Shown: positions 34,069 through 45,338, numbered from the stretch's first letter. The stretch is DNA of 64,000 nt from Punctularia strigosozonata HHB-11173 SS5 (GCF_000264995.1 NW_006767443.1:734170-798169); one strand, 5' to 3'. A program made the numbers and translations. Notes: generated by a model not told the origin, from the sequence alone.

Positions 34069-34285
34069 CAGGCTCCTTAACCAGCCGCTCGTATCGCGTC
34101 GAACTCCCAAATCCTAGGGCGGTAGTCAATGTTGTAACAGAGTAATAGATCATGTGAACTCAGGGGTAAATAATCATGTGATATTTCCTTTTATATCCTG
34201 AGCTTGGGGGAGTACGACGCGATAGAGCGGCTGGCGGATCTCGTATTTCAAATTCTCGGCTTCGCTCGGCATACCCGCTCAAGAA
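34069..34285 (+). repeat. Left terminal inverted repeat (217 bp)
   Basis: Begins CAGGCTCCTTAACCAGCCGC and ends ACCCGCTCAAGAA. It is the reverse complement of 35119-35335 over its whole length. It contains an inner palindromic unit at 34081-34234 bounded by CCAGCCGCTC and GAGCGGCTGG. Confidence 0.92.
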
Positions 34286-34389
34286 CGAGCATGAGGTTGG
34301 AAGAAAGTATGGTGGCTGTGCCACAAATCAAGCCCGTTGTGGGTGCTACTACTGGGGTCCTAACACGTCCACCAAAGCGGCGTATACTG

Positions 34390-34600
34390 ACTGTGTCTCT
34401 AGCAGCACGTGTCAAGGAAGTTCCGAGGTCGTCGAAGTCCTCCTTGGGGATGTTCTGCGCCTTGCTGATCCGGAAGGAGAGCTCGTTCAGTGCGGAGAGG
34501 ACCACGCTCGCGTCGAGCGAGGGCCCTGCGGAAGCGCTGGCTGCGGCCGAGGCGCACATTCTCAATGGGGGTGTTGGACGGGGAAGAACTTGCTGAGGCA
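34390..34600 (-). pseudogene. Gene fragment inside the transposon
   Basis: On the minus strand a frame reads SAAASASAGPSLDASVVLSA then LNELSFRISKAQNIPKEDF and DDLGTSLTR, with strong coding character. It then loses sense after a GC-rich boundary. There is no full gene, and the parent was not found within this window. This is best read as host exon sequence captured by the element. I do not recognise its family. Confidence 0.55.
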
Positions 34601-34659
34601 GCGACGGAGTGTGGGCAATGTACCTATATAGGCTTGCGTGGAAATAACGATTGAACCAC

Positions 34660-34740
34660 AATGACGAAGTGGTTATTGCGTAGTGTTTGAGCTCCTGTTT
34701 TTGCAGGAAGGCACAGGTTCGATCCCCGGCTGTTGCCTCC
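34660..34740 (+). other. tRNA-like (Pol III box B) block 1
   Basis: ACAGGTTCGATCCCCGG matches the internal box B consensus of tRNA genes and sits about 50 bases after a weak box-A-like GCGTAGTGTTTGAGC. A cloverleaf with a proper acceptor stem could not be drawn. It is probably a tRNA-derived remnant or SINE head. Confidence 0.35.
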
Positions 34741-34807
34741 TGTTGTACATTTGTCCAGTGCTATACCTATAAACAAGGTCATATACAATTACGCTCCAAA
34801 CAGCATC

Positions 34808-34900
34808 GATGCTGTGTTAGCTCAGCGGTTAGGCGTCTTTTACTATTGGTTTTGGTGGCAGTCCGCCTCGCGCGTTCGAGTCCGCGCATTGCATCTCTTT
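34808..34900 (+). other. tRNA-like (Pol III boxes A and B) block 2
   Basis: GATGC at the 5' side pairs with GCATC at the 3' side. TTAGCTCAGCGGTTAGG resembles a D-arm/box A, and GCGCG-TTCGAGTC-CGCGC forms a T-arm-like hairpin with box B. The run TCTTTTT follows as a possible Pol III stop. The T-loop is 8 nt and the anticodon arm is unclear, so this is a degenerate tRNA-like sequence, not a confident tRNA. Confidence 0.4.
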
Positions 34901-35118
34901 TTAACAACTGTTTCCTCCTGCTTCCCTCCTCACTTTTGCTCAGGCTGCTTGCTCTCGTACTTAGGGTGCTTACTCTGCTAAGGGAGTGATTTTTACTGTA
35001 ATATGCATTGGACCGGCCTGAACTGTCGAAACTTCTTGCAATTAGGCTGCGGCGGGCCTCGGGGTCCTTGTGGCGGTGCTTTGTATGATGCCGGATTACG
35101 CTTTCGGAATAGGCGTGT

Positions 35119-35335
35119 TTCTTGAGCGGGTATGCCGAGCGAAGCCGAGAATTTGAAATACGAGATCCGCCAGCCGCTCTATCGCGTCGTACTCCCCCAA
35201 GCTCAGGATATAAAAGGAAATATCACATGATTATTTACCCCTGAGTTCACATGATCTATTACTCTGTTACAACATTGACTACCGCCCTAGGATTTGGGAG
35301 TTCGACGCGATACGAGCGGCTGGTTAAGGAGCCTG
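35119..35335 (-). repeat. Right terminal inverted repeat (217 bp)
   Basis: Reverse complement of 34069-34285, read base by base without a mismatch noticed. It is followed immediately by the duplicated AGAAAGTCG (35336-35344). Confidence 0.92.
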
Positions 35336-35344
35336 AGAAAGTCG
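35336..35344 (+). repeat. Right 9-bp target site duplication
   Basis: AGAAAGTCG follows the right terminal repeat directly, matching the copy at 34060-34068. Confidence 0.9.
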
Positions 35345-35409
35345 GAACTGAAGCCAAGGGTCGTAATACATCTACTAATTTAAACAGAACTTGTTTCAGG
35401 ACGTGTATG

Positions 35410-36769
35410 TTACACAGCGTCTAGGCTCCCCAACATGCTAAATCTCTTGCCCAAAAACATTGCACCGAGCTTGAACACAACCGAGTCGTCCACTTGCACG
35501 TCGGCAAGTATCCTCAGCACGTCGTCTATCGCAAGGCGAGGAGGCGAGCTCGTTCGTGACTGATCCACGAGCTTCTCAAGTTTCGACGGTATGTCGACAG
35601 TTGGTGCCCTACGATCGCCAGGTCAATTATCGTCACGGACAACTCGCCGGTGGGTCGAGTACCTTCGGACATCGACAGGATCTGCCAGCAGAAATCCAGC
35701 GTCCTCTTCGACCTTGACCTCGTGAGAGGGACTCCGAGGCACTGGAGAGTTTTGTCGTATGAAAAAGCGGCCACGTCTCCTGGCGCATATCCTCGTGTCG
35801 ACCACGCTGACCACTTGAGTGACCTTCTGCCTGGTGTGCTTGCGCTTGCGCTTCCGCTCTGGCCTGGCATCCCGATCCTCGCGATGTCTCCAGCGCTCGT
35901 CGAGAGCAGGTGTCAATGTGGTCCTTTCCCCGTGCTCGCCAGCGTCATGTTGTCCCAGTCCGTGCAACTCCGATTTGATGTTAGCAAGATCGTATTCGAC
36001 GGGGGCGGAACCGATCAGCGTGCTGCCAGACAAGTCCAGGCTGTTCGACACGTCAGTCCTTTCTCCTGGATTATGTTCCCTGCTCTGGTGCGTCCAAGTA
36101 TCATTAGCCATGGCGGAGTTCGGTTGTACTGCGGTAGCTGAGCCAGTTCCAGGCCTTTGAGCTTGAGCGAAAGAGAGCTGATAGTCCGGCAAATAGCGGG
36201 GAAGAACCTCAGTGAACGGCGCACAAGCATCTACGTCGAAGCCGTCTGGGAAACAGTGGTCCGATGGATCGATAAAACGTGCACTGAGTCCAGATGAGCA
36301 TACCATCTAGCACAAAGGGAGCCAAGCTAGTCGGAAGGCCATCGTCAAGTGATTTGAGGATCCAACCAGCGTGGAATATCTGAAGTATATGCGCCGTGTC
36401 AGCCAGCAACGATAAACTCCTCGTGAGTGCGTTTGATACCACGCGCGACGTAGCGGATAGTCTATGGTAGGCACAAATCAGAGCAAAGATAGGACAAAGT
36501 ACCTGCTATCGGATATTTACGGCTCACTTTTCTAACCATGGATCTCTGGGACCGTTGCAGAAGTACCATTCCGCCGTACTTCGCTGCTCAGCAGTCAAAG
36601 CTATCGTGCCCCCGTGTTCGACTTGATAACGAATATCCGTAAACGCGAAGATATGCAACTGGCCCGCTTTCCCTACCCCATGTATGTTTGACGTATGCCG
36701 GAACCGAGGTACTGAAGCAGGCTGCATATATGCGTACCGTTTAAGGCCAGCGACATTCAAACAGTGCAT
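35410..36769 (-). CDS. Unrecognised protein with basic central region
   Basis: Minus-strand gene with several exons; the family is not recognised. The 3' part is clear. SQREHNPGERTDVSN-type acidic and polar sequence is followed by a basic patch RPERKRKRKHTRQK, a possible nuclear localisation signal. Then comes EVKVEEDAGFLLADPVDVRR, and an intron (about 35668-35620) to APTVDIPSKLEKLVDQSRTS. The end reads RLAIDDVLRILADVQVDDSV then GKRFSMLGSLDAV, with TAA at 35412-35410. The 5' part (RVVSNALTRSLSLLADTAHI; GTIALTAEQRSTAEWYF) is plausible but the joints near 36300 and 36450-36530 are unresolved. Start at 36769 is a placeholder. A nuclear role is inferred only from the basic patch. The stop lies 66 bases from the transposon's target duplication. 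Confidence 0.5.
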
Positions 36770-36912
36770 CAGATTTTATACCCGAGTCACTGAACATCTT
36801 TATCTTGACGAAAAGCCACGAGCGTATTGCGCCGTGCAGCAGCGTGCAGAGAGCTGTGATCGAAGTCCGGTACGAAGAGGCGTCAAGGGTCTCCCTGCTT
36901 CCAACCACCGCC

Positions 36913-37953
36913 ATGTCTGCCTCCGCAGGGCCCTCTACGTCGCGACCCGTACGACCTCAACCTGCTCAAGCGTCTGGAAAAGTATCGCGCTCCAACTCGG
37001 GCCAACAATCCGCATCCGCGATGGCCCAAATGCAGACCGTACGCGGACCGTTCCAGCGCGGGTAGCCCGCACCCACCGATACTTCGATAGGTTTCCGCCG
37101 CGATCCCTCGGGCGAACCGGTACAAAGAGAAGTACGCCAGCGTCTCTAAGACTCTAATCAACCTTCACGGGAATTCTTCTGACGACCCGCCTTTGGCGCA
37201 ACGTTCAGATTCCATTCCCTCCGCGAGCGATACGACCAAGTGAACGCGGTACGTATATCATGCACCTCAATCACCTATTCGCCTTTAGCCCCCCCACCAA
37301 ATCAGGAGAAGCTCACACCCACGTCCTCTCCCCATAGCAACATGAAACGTACGTCCGCGAGCTCGCGACCGCCGACGCCAAAATGAAGCGTCTCCAGGCC
37401 GAATGCGAGTGCGTGTGTGCTCTCGCTCCCCTTTGCTCCCGCCCGTTCGGAGCCGGCCGAGGCGACAATGAAGAGCTGATGTCACCTCCTGCTTCCCTTC
37501 CCGTCGTCTCCACAGGCTACTTTTGGACGCCGTCGCGCTCGCGGCCCCTGCGCAGCCCACGCTCATGCAGTACCTCCTGCCGCCCGACGAGGCGCTCAAC
37601 GGGCACGGCCTCGAGCTCCACGCGGACGTCGAATACGGCGCTCCGCCCCCGAATGGCAGCGCTCCATTCATCCCGGATCCTGAAACCTACCCGCCGCAGC
37701 AGTATCTCCCGTGGTCGCGTCGAGACCACGCGCACCATTCGGACCCGTACTCGAACGGGCGTAACGGGGACACACACCCGGAAGATCGCGCACAGTACCA
37801 GACCGCGTCGGGTCAGGTGCGTGTGTCTGTCCTGGAAGCTTCGCGTTCTCGGCATGAGACTGATGCCTGTCGCAGATGACGCCAGACGGCGTGCACCCGC
37901 CGGGTCGTGAATCGAACGGTAGAGCGCCGTCACAAGACGACGTGCGTCGATAG
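36913..37953 (+). CDS. Coiled-coil protein, possibly INO80 complex subunit E-like
   Basis: Plus-strand gene of about five exons. It starts MSASAGPSTSRPVRPQPAQA, a disordered Ser/Pro/Gln region. It then enters a charged helix RANRYKEKYASVSKTLINLH and HETYVRELATADAKMKRLQA, and an LLLDAVALAAPAQPTLMQYL segment, finishing with a polar tail that includes DRAQYQTASGQ and MTPDGVHPPGRESNGR. The pattern (KYKxKY helix, coiled coil ending LLLDxL, then a P-rich stretch) recalls the short INO80E subunit of the INO80 chromatin remodeller. That assignment is tentative because only the pattern, not a long motif, supports it. Stop TAG is at 37951-37953. Exon-like sequence at 38050-38220 (EYVIGRAMAPTIPFSELEFA) might be a further exon. 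Confidence 0.55.
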
Positions 37954-39213
37954 CCCCGTCCACATCAAGTTCCTCCGTCGGAAAATCCCACTGTGCCCCG
38001 CCTGTCTCTCGTGCTCTTTGTATTGCCCCTGTAACCTAACTGGCGCCACTCATGCGCAATGGATCCATGTCAAGTTCGCGTCGCCCATCGACCCCATTCG
38101 GTCATGAATTGTCCATGGCTCAAATGCTGCCAAACTGTACACGACCGCAGGCTCCCACCCTTCGAGTATGTCATCGGACGTGCCATGGCACCGACAATAC
38201 CCTTCTCAGAGCTCGAATTCGCGAACTGATCCTACGAAGTGCCTCGTGAGACATCACTGCGAGCATCCAACCACCTGCCCAAACGGGTCAATCGTCAACG
38301 ATAGCGCGCGCGGGTCCCGCGATGCGGTCTCATCAACGCCCGCGCCATCAGCTTCGGATTTCCTCTCCCAACGAGGGACTTGGCACGCGTCCGATATTTG
38401 AATGGCAGAACCCGGACATAAGTTTTTTTTTCTCTCTGCAGAATGATAGCGGTACATGCTCGAGGAAGAGGTCTACGTCGTACGGAAACTTGATGGCAGG
38501 TTTTTAGGCGCGCACGCACAGCTGCCCACCCGAGAATAACGTCGGAGTGCCTACGAAAGCAGATGCGATGCGCGCGGTTGTGGTATATGTACGCGGGATC
38601 CGTCGACGAATACAGCGAGCTTGAGAGAGGGTCGAGAGGTTCTTTGAGTTTGCGATAACTCGGTGCGGATCTTGTGGGTGCGTGGCGTGGGCCAGTAAAC
38701 GACAGATTGAAGGGGATTGGACGGATGAGAGAGTATATGGACAGCTATGAAGAACAAAGCGCGACAATGGACGCATGAACACAAATGATGAGGTGTAACT
38801 AATCCAATGGCGAAAGCAGGTAGCAGTTATACATGGGGGGGCAGAAACACAGGAGAAAAGTTGATGGCGACGCATCCTCTAGATCGAGAACGAACGACGA
38901 AAAGTGGGTGGTATGGAGAGAGAGAGAGAGAGCAACAAGCACTGAAACAGGATTCCAAGAGACGATGGGCACGAACCGAAGCGAACAGGAGAATGGCCAC
39001 GAAACGACAGTGATTGTCCAAAGGAAGGGGAGCGTTATGGCTGGGTGAGGACCGAGACGATAACGAAACGAGGCGAAAAGGGGCTGATCGATACAAGAGG
39101 TTGGGCAGGGAGTCCCATGAACGTAGCAGAGGGGAGAAGGATGAAACCATGAAATATAGTTTTCAGCGTCGGCCGAGGGAGCAAGCGGCGGCCTATATCC
39201 CGCCTTCGCATCC
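37954..39213. other. Intergenic region between convergent genes
   Basis: Contains frames that could be an alternative 3' exon of the upstream gene (38050-38225). Otherwise it holds purine-rich sequence (38800-39180) that is likely the 3' untranslated region of the HSF-type gene. There is an (AG)n-like run GAGAGAGAGAGAGAG near 38916. Confidence 0.4.
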
Positions 39214-41621
39214 TCATTGGCCCTTGGACGCAGCAGAGATGGACATCACGCCCGACCCCGTCCCGCTCGCGGGCACCCTCGGCGCCAGCGTCGGCAGCGC
39301 GATATCGTCGCGGCGGCCCGCGACCCTCACAGGCGCGAGCCCGCTCCCGCTCCTCGGCCGCGCGTCCTGGCCCCAGCCCGCGCCGAGCGCGTACCCGAGC
39401 GGCGCCGAGTCGCTCCTGGCGCGCGACAGCGTCTTCTTCAGCGCCATCTCCCCCGGGCCCGCGACGGGCGAGTTGCCCGTGCGCTGGCGCTTCGCGCCGC
39501 CGTGGCGGCCGTCGGCCATCTCTCCCGGCGAGGACGTGGCCGAGTACGGGTCGAGGGGGCCCGGGGACGGCGGGAGCGACGTCGACAACGCGCCGGCGGC
39601 TTCGTACCGCGCGCTCGAGACCGATCCTTGCGTGTACGACGGCGGCGCGGCGTCCGGGCCGTACTGAAGATGCTGGAAGCTGTGGTGCCGCGAGAGCGAG
39701 TGGTGGTGCGGGTGCGGGTGCGGGTGCGGGTGCGGGTGCTGGTGGTACTGCTGCCCTTGGCCGGGCGGGGGGAACTCGGTCGAGGTCGGGCTCCCGTTCG
39801 GGCTAGCCCCTGACGATTGCATCGGGTGCATGGAGGGGTTAGTGAGGACGGGCAGTGCCGGCGGGTGGAAGTGGGCCGCGTGCGGGGTGGCCGTCGAGCC
39901 GAAGGGGTTCATCATGAGATCCGCACTGCTGGGGTCCACGAGGTCTGACGGGAACGGCATGGGCACTGGCGGAGGGAAAGGACGCGGGTCAGTATGACAT
40001 GCAAGCGCAGTGGTCTCTGGAGTAGCGGCAACTTACTCTGGCCTGGCATGGCCTTCGCCATCATATCGTACAACGTTTTCGTAACGTGCGCCAGCCGCTC
40101 GACCTTGGCCTTCTCCGCGTTGAGCGCGTTCGCCACGCGCCTGTTTTCGTCGCGCATCTGCGCCAGCTGGGCGGCGACCTCGCCCGGCAGCTCGACGCGC
40201 TGTTTGATGGACGGGTCGGGATCGAGCGCCTTGCGCTTGATCTCGTCCAGCAGGTCCGGGCGCCCCCTGAGGAACTTGTTGTGCGAGAACTCCCACGTCT
40301 GGGCGTCCGTCGACGTGCGTTGTGCACGCGGTGTCTGCGGGAAAGAACACACACGCACACAGAGTTGGCGTCAGGGGCGGAACCTTAGCTAAACTGGGAC
40401 TGAACGCCCCGTGGGGGGCCTTACCCGATTGATCTTGTGGAACCCGTACATGTTCAATTGCCGCACAAAGCTCGAGAACTGGTGCGCGTACCCATGTCAG
40501 TTCCAAAGTCAAGAAGAAGGGGAAACAGCGGGAAGCGACCCAAAGAGAAAGAAAAGGCTTACGTTGTTGTGCTTGAAATGGGAGCCCAGTATGCTCCGGC
40601 TGAATTCGCCAACATTGGATACAACGAAGCTGGCGACGGAGTCCGCTCAGCCCGAGCACGAATCACAAAGGACGGCGGCAGAGCGCCAAAGGGGGCAGAC
40701 AGACCTGGTGCCGAGATCCGTCCATTGAATAAAGTTTGCCGACTTTGGGTCGTTGATCATCCTAGCGCCACCGGGTTCAGAAAACCAGATTCCTCCTTTC
40801 GTCGGACGCAGCACCGCCACTCACTGGTAAAGCTTGGTGACGAAGTTGTTCGTCCCCGCAGGTTTTCCGAAGATGTTGATGCTGCCGGGCGGTATGCCCG
40901 ACTGCGAGCCGGAGGCGCCAGAGGCGCCGTCGAAGCCCTTGACGTGGTCTTCCTGTTCGCCGCTGCTGTGCTCGTCCACCGGGCTCGCGTCCATGTGGGG
41001 GTACCCACCCATCTCCGCCTCGTCGTACGAGCCCGAACCGTTGATGTCCATCATCGTCGCCGGGTTGTCGTACTCCTCCATGGGGCTGAGGTTGGGCCCG
41101 CTGTTGTGGGTGAAGCTCCGTTTCTTCGGGATGGACGACGACTTGTCGGAGCTGCTGGCGGACGAGCGTCCGCTGGACTCGAGGCGCCGGCCGTGCACGT
41201 CGTATTGCGGTTGCGGGTCGTCCCCATGAGTGAACGTGAACTGCGGGGGAATCGGCTGATGGTGGGCCCCGAACGGGTGCTGCGCCGGGCTGATGGGCGT
41301 GATGGGGGACATGGTGCTCGCGCTGGAGGGGAGCGCGGAGGGGTGGACGGGGGACACGTTGTTGCTCGAGGACGCGTTGACGGAGAGGCCGGACATGTTC
41401 AGCGAGAGCGGGCCTGGGCCGTCTTGTGTGCTGCTAGTGGTAGCGCCCGGCGGGGGTTGGTACCATGGCGGGTACTGGTTGGGTTCGCTCAGCGTGGAGG
41501 AGGGGGAGACGGGTGACGGGAACGAAGACTGGTTCGCGACGGGGACCTGGAGGTGCAGCGCCGGCGTCCACTGCTGCGGCTTGGACGACGAGGGGGCGTA
41601 GTGGACGTCGCCTGAAGACAT
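39214..41621 (-). CDS. Heat-shock-factor-type transcription factor
   Basis: Nuclear DNA-binding protein of the HSF/SFL1 group. A long Ser/Pro-rich N-terminus (MSSGDVHYAPSSSKPQQWTP) leads at about residue 255 into the winged-helix domain, split by introns: TNNFVTKLYQ, MINDPKSANFIQWTDLGTSF, VVSNVGEFSRSILGSHFKHN, FSSFVRQLNMYGFHKINR, TWEFSHNKFLRGRPDLLDEI. The recognition helix SSFVRQLNMYGFHK is intact. A heptad region (QLAQMRDENRRVANALNAEK to KTLYDMMAKAM) should trimerise it. The C-terminus is low complexity: a His/Pro tract and a basic AKRQRTG patch. The first intron starts at 40824, where CA|GTGAGT joins G|ATGATC. Start is at 41621 and stop TGA at 39216-39214. The long 5' intergenic space (3.7 kb) fits a heavily regulated gene. 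Hsf1 and Sfl1 identities cannot be separated here. Confidence 0.92.
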
Positions 41622-44600
41622 GGTCGGAGGCAGAGCGTCGGAGGGGGGTTGGGCCGAGGTGGATTCCGGACGGGTCGGAGGAAGGAGGGAGGCCGGGATA
41701 TACTGCTCAGCACCGCGGTGGGCGCTGGAAGGCTGTGGGCGGCGTCTCGGGTGGTTTTAGCGGCTGATGGGCTCGGGCGGGGGTGGTAGTCTAGTGTCGC
41801 ATGTATGTCGAGCGAGGTTGCAATGATGGAAGGTAAGGAGCGGAAGGCGGTTACGAGCGTTTGAGCGGCGCTGGTCCTCGTTGGTCGCAAGTGAGCGAAG
41901 TCTGGATCTCCGATCAGGCTCGAAACGGTGCGGCGAACACGAGCCCTCTCGGCGAAATGAACGACGAACGACGGACAACTGAGAACGCGCCGCGCTCTGT
42001 GAATTCAGCTCAAGTGCGCAGCGCCGGGGATGGATGGACGGTAGTAGAAAGAAAGTGGCGAAATATCCCTTTCCCCCTCCCCGAATCAGCCGTTGCGACG
42101 CATCCGCCCCCTGCCATCGCCATTTTACCTTTTTGCCATATGCGGACGCCCCCGGACAGCCACCGCGAATGGGAACAAGCTCTGCCTCGCTATCCTCGTC
42201 CCCTCCATCATCCTGATCATCACCGCACGCCCCGGGCGAACAGGTGGTCTCAACGCGCAGCTCATCACCCATGCAAAAGGGTCGTCGCATGCCGCACCGT
42301 ATCCGTATCGCACCCAAGTCCCCTTCGAGCCCCATCGCCGTTTCGCGCCAGTTGCGTACGAGGCACAAGGAGATTCGGAGCCTTCGGCAATGATAACAGA
42401 GCCCAGGATAACATCTCGGCGCGAACCCGAACCTTGATGTTGGGTGTCCCAGCCTCGCGCGCAGCGTGGGCTCTCATCCCCACATCTCCTTCTTTCCCCC
42501 TTGAACCAGTCCGTACCCACCGGCTCGCGGTCGTGCCCGTAGCCGGAGCCGGGACACGCGACCGGCCCGACCGGTACGTCCGCTCGTCTCGTCGGTTTGG
42601 GGGGGGGTGCGAATTGCCACACCCAAATTCCTACCCTGGGGCCTGCTTTTTGTGTGCGACGGGGACGGAGAACGAGAGCGCCACGAGCAGTCAGTACACG
42701 TACGCCGCCCCCGTCCTGCACTTCCTCGCGCGGTCAAGCGCACCCGTAGGGGTGTGCAGTCCGACCCGGCCTCCAATTACATCCCATATCATGCTCTGAG
42801 CTCATACGCCGTCTTAGTAAATGCAAATGGTACCCCTTCCTCGTGTTCGACCGGCTGGTCTCGTGCAGGACTCCTCGAGACCCTCCGGCGGCAAGGATAT
42901 ACCACCCGAGCGACATTGCTTCTGATCTGTATTCGTCATGCCAAAGGGGGGCCATGAAGCCGCATGTCATGGTCGTGCAGTGGGTCATGGCCACACCTTC
43001 GATCTCATAGCGACCCCGCTGACCCGTGACGGTCAGGAGAACTGTACGGTAGTCAGTATAGTACTACATAGTGTCCCGATCACGCACGATGTACCCGTTC
43101 TTATCACTCGTACCTACCAAAAAGCTGGTAACATAAATCCGAGATTGTCACCCTCCGTAATCGCGTGGGCACTCGCCGCAGTCGCGCCGTACGTAACAAG
43201 GTTGCGGTCAATCGCACTCGAAAGAAGGATATTGCAATAATCGGTTCGAACCCTCATCGCTATTGTGATTTCGATGGCAAAGCGGCCGAGAGCGGTTCCG
43301 AGTGGGGGGTGTCTTCGAGGTTCGAACGACAGCGACCCGCTGACCGGGTCCAATATTACTATATTCGCGTCCCAGCGCGAGTCGTGCTCGCGATGTACGG
43401 TCGATATGACTTTTTTTCCTTTGATGTCAAGACTCGCGGTGGGGACAATCGATCCTCTTCCGGTCACAGAGAGTCCCAGCTGATCATATGCCGTTCGAGG
43501 CCGTCATCCACAAGATCTAGCGAGAGATAAGGAAGGATCAGAGTTTCACGAAAACCGTCGAGCTGCTTGGCACGCTGTCGACTGCACGAGTGGCGTACGT
43601 GCAGCGCAGCAACCGGCTGTTCCGCTACCGGGACCTCGTCGGCAATCTACCTACCTACCTACCTAAGCAACAAAGCCCAAGCCAGAGGACGAGAACATGA
43701 TACGCAGTGATCATGACACGTGGGTACGTCCAAGCTGCAGTCGTCGTCCGCAAATCGGCATTTGGAACATCAACGCGACAGCTTATACAACCGGTAAGAA
43801 ACGGTCATACGGAAAAACTCCCCGCGTCAAGAGGTTATGTTCGGCGTTATCGTCGTCGTCAACCACGAACACGACAAGATCCCCATACTAACCCATGGTC
43901 GGCGCTCACATGAATTGTCAAGCCGAACATCCTTACGCAAGGTCGCCTGGCCATGTATAATCCAGCTACAGAGAACTCAGAGAAACAGCAAGATACTGCA
44001 AGGACGCATATGTTTATGGATATCCATCCAAGCTTCGCGTTCTTGCCCCTGGCCTCAAACACGCTAAACCACCTACCTATACTTGACTGGGCAGTGAGAG
44101 CGTTGATGTTTACATAGCCATCTGCCGCATGCGTGTAAGCCCATCGTTCACGATTTGGGACGCGCACGAGCATCCAGGACAGACGTCGGTACGTACGCTT
44201 GCCCAACGATGCGCCCGAAGAGGAAGAGAGAGCGTCCGGGGGGCCCAGGCTCAGTGCTCAGCGCTCAGCGACGATCAAGCCCGCGAACGCCGGTCGTCGA
44301 GAGACAGAGAGACAGGGACGTCGGCCGTGTTAACGCTGGTCGCTACACCAGTCGCGAGTCAGCGGCCCGGAGGCGCGCGAGGTTCCCCCGACGCGGGTTC
44401 GGGAGGGGGATTGGGCTCCTTCCCGCGCACTAAGCCTCGAACCCGCACGTTGTCGTCATACTGCTACTCGCAGACACCCGTAGAATTTTGCCGAGACGTG
44501 GAAAGGCAGAGCGAAGTTGGAGCCAGGATGCTGCTTGAGAATACACTCGAACAACGTAAGTGGTGCCCAGGGGTGCTCAGACGCCCCGCAGGCTCGTTCG

Positions 44601-45338
44601 AAAGGCCCGAGCACGCTGAAACGGGTACAAAAAAAATGCGCGGCAGCGGGTTGAGCCCATCGGACCATCGCGTCGCACGTGCACGTACATCCGTCGCTCT
44701 CGGCGCCATCGTATGTACGTGCGCACATACATCCCCATATGCATACACCAGTTTTCACGAACGCCGGTGGAGATTATTAACGCAGTCGCTGGCTAAAAAC
44801 AAAACGGCGCGGCGTCCCCAGGCGATTCAGCGTCCAAATCCGGCCGAGCGTTCAACGGACACGCAAAGGTTCCGGTGCGTCCGCAGTACGTTCAGTGGAT
44901 GCGGCGATGCGAAGGCGCCCGTCTCCGAGTATGTGCGGTGGGATGCGGTGCCCCAAGGAGGGTAGACGGATACCCACAGATCCGCTACCACGTAACGGTC
45001 TGACTCTTGAGGCGCCGGCCCAGCCGCCACACCCGTCGTCCTGGCGTATGGATGTATCCTGTAACGAGACGCGGCACAGCCAGAGCGCGCCAGCCATCAC
45101 CCGGCGTGATGAAGGTGACACATCCCGAACGGAAGGTTAGCCTTTCGTATCCTTTCTTATCGGAAACGGAGTCTTCGGAGGCGTCCGAGCTGATATCGGC
45201 GTGCTCTCTCTCGGCCGCGGGATTCCAAAAACATCTCGTTATCGAAGGGCATGCACGTAAGCATAGGTAAAACGTCGATGGCTGGAGACAGCTCTCCATT
45301 CGCATCGCATCTCAAGACGGCAGGTCACCATGCGAATC
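41622..45338. other. 3.7-kb intergenic region upstream of the HSF-type gene
   Basis: No gene is recognised. Long open frames here (for example 41861-42799 plus, 44129-44965 plus) are Arg/Pro/Ser-rich GC-driven frames without motifs or intron structure. A short CTAC microsatellite lies at 43648-43665. Presumably it holds the HSF-type promoter and the 3' region of the AIM6-like gene. Confidence 0.5.
43648..43665 (+). repeat. (CTAC)n microsatellite
   Basis: Four to five tandem CTAC units (CTACCTACCTACCTACCTA) in intergenic DNA. Confidence 0.85.

Larger units (their letters stand above)
34069..35335. mobile_element. Nonautonomous Mutator-like (Pack-MULE-like) transposon
   Basis: A 1267-bp element is bounded by two 217-bp inverted repeats (34069-34285 and 35119-35335) that I read as identical, and by a 9-bp direct duplication AGAAAGTCG. 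Long inverted repeats with a 9-bp duplication are the classic signature of Mutator-like elements, although other superfamilies with 8-9 bp duplications (for example hAT) are not fully excluded. The 833-bp interior has no transposase. It holds a piece of host-like coding sequence on the minus strand and a tRNA-like block, as in Pack-MULEs. Identical arms and an intact duplication suggest a recent insertion. It lies between the ATP4 promoter and the 3' end of the next gene. Confidence 0.85.

Noticed and set aside
39217-39813. 198-codon plus-strand frame rich in Arg
   Set aside because: Antisense to the last exon of the HSF-type gene, whose protein is well supported.
41861-42799. 312-codon plus-strand open frame
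   Set aside because: Arg/Pro/Ser/His-rich composition, no introns, no motif, other frames equally open in GC-rich DNA, and placed in the upstream region of the HSF-type gene.
43200-43290. Possible tRNA (GGTTCGAACCC word near 43236)
   Set aside because: Box B word only; no T-stem, acceptor stem or box A at the right distance.
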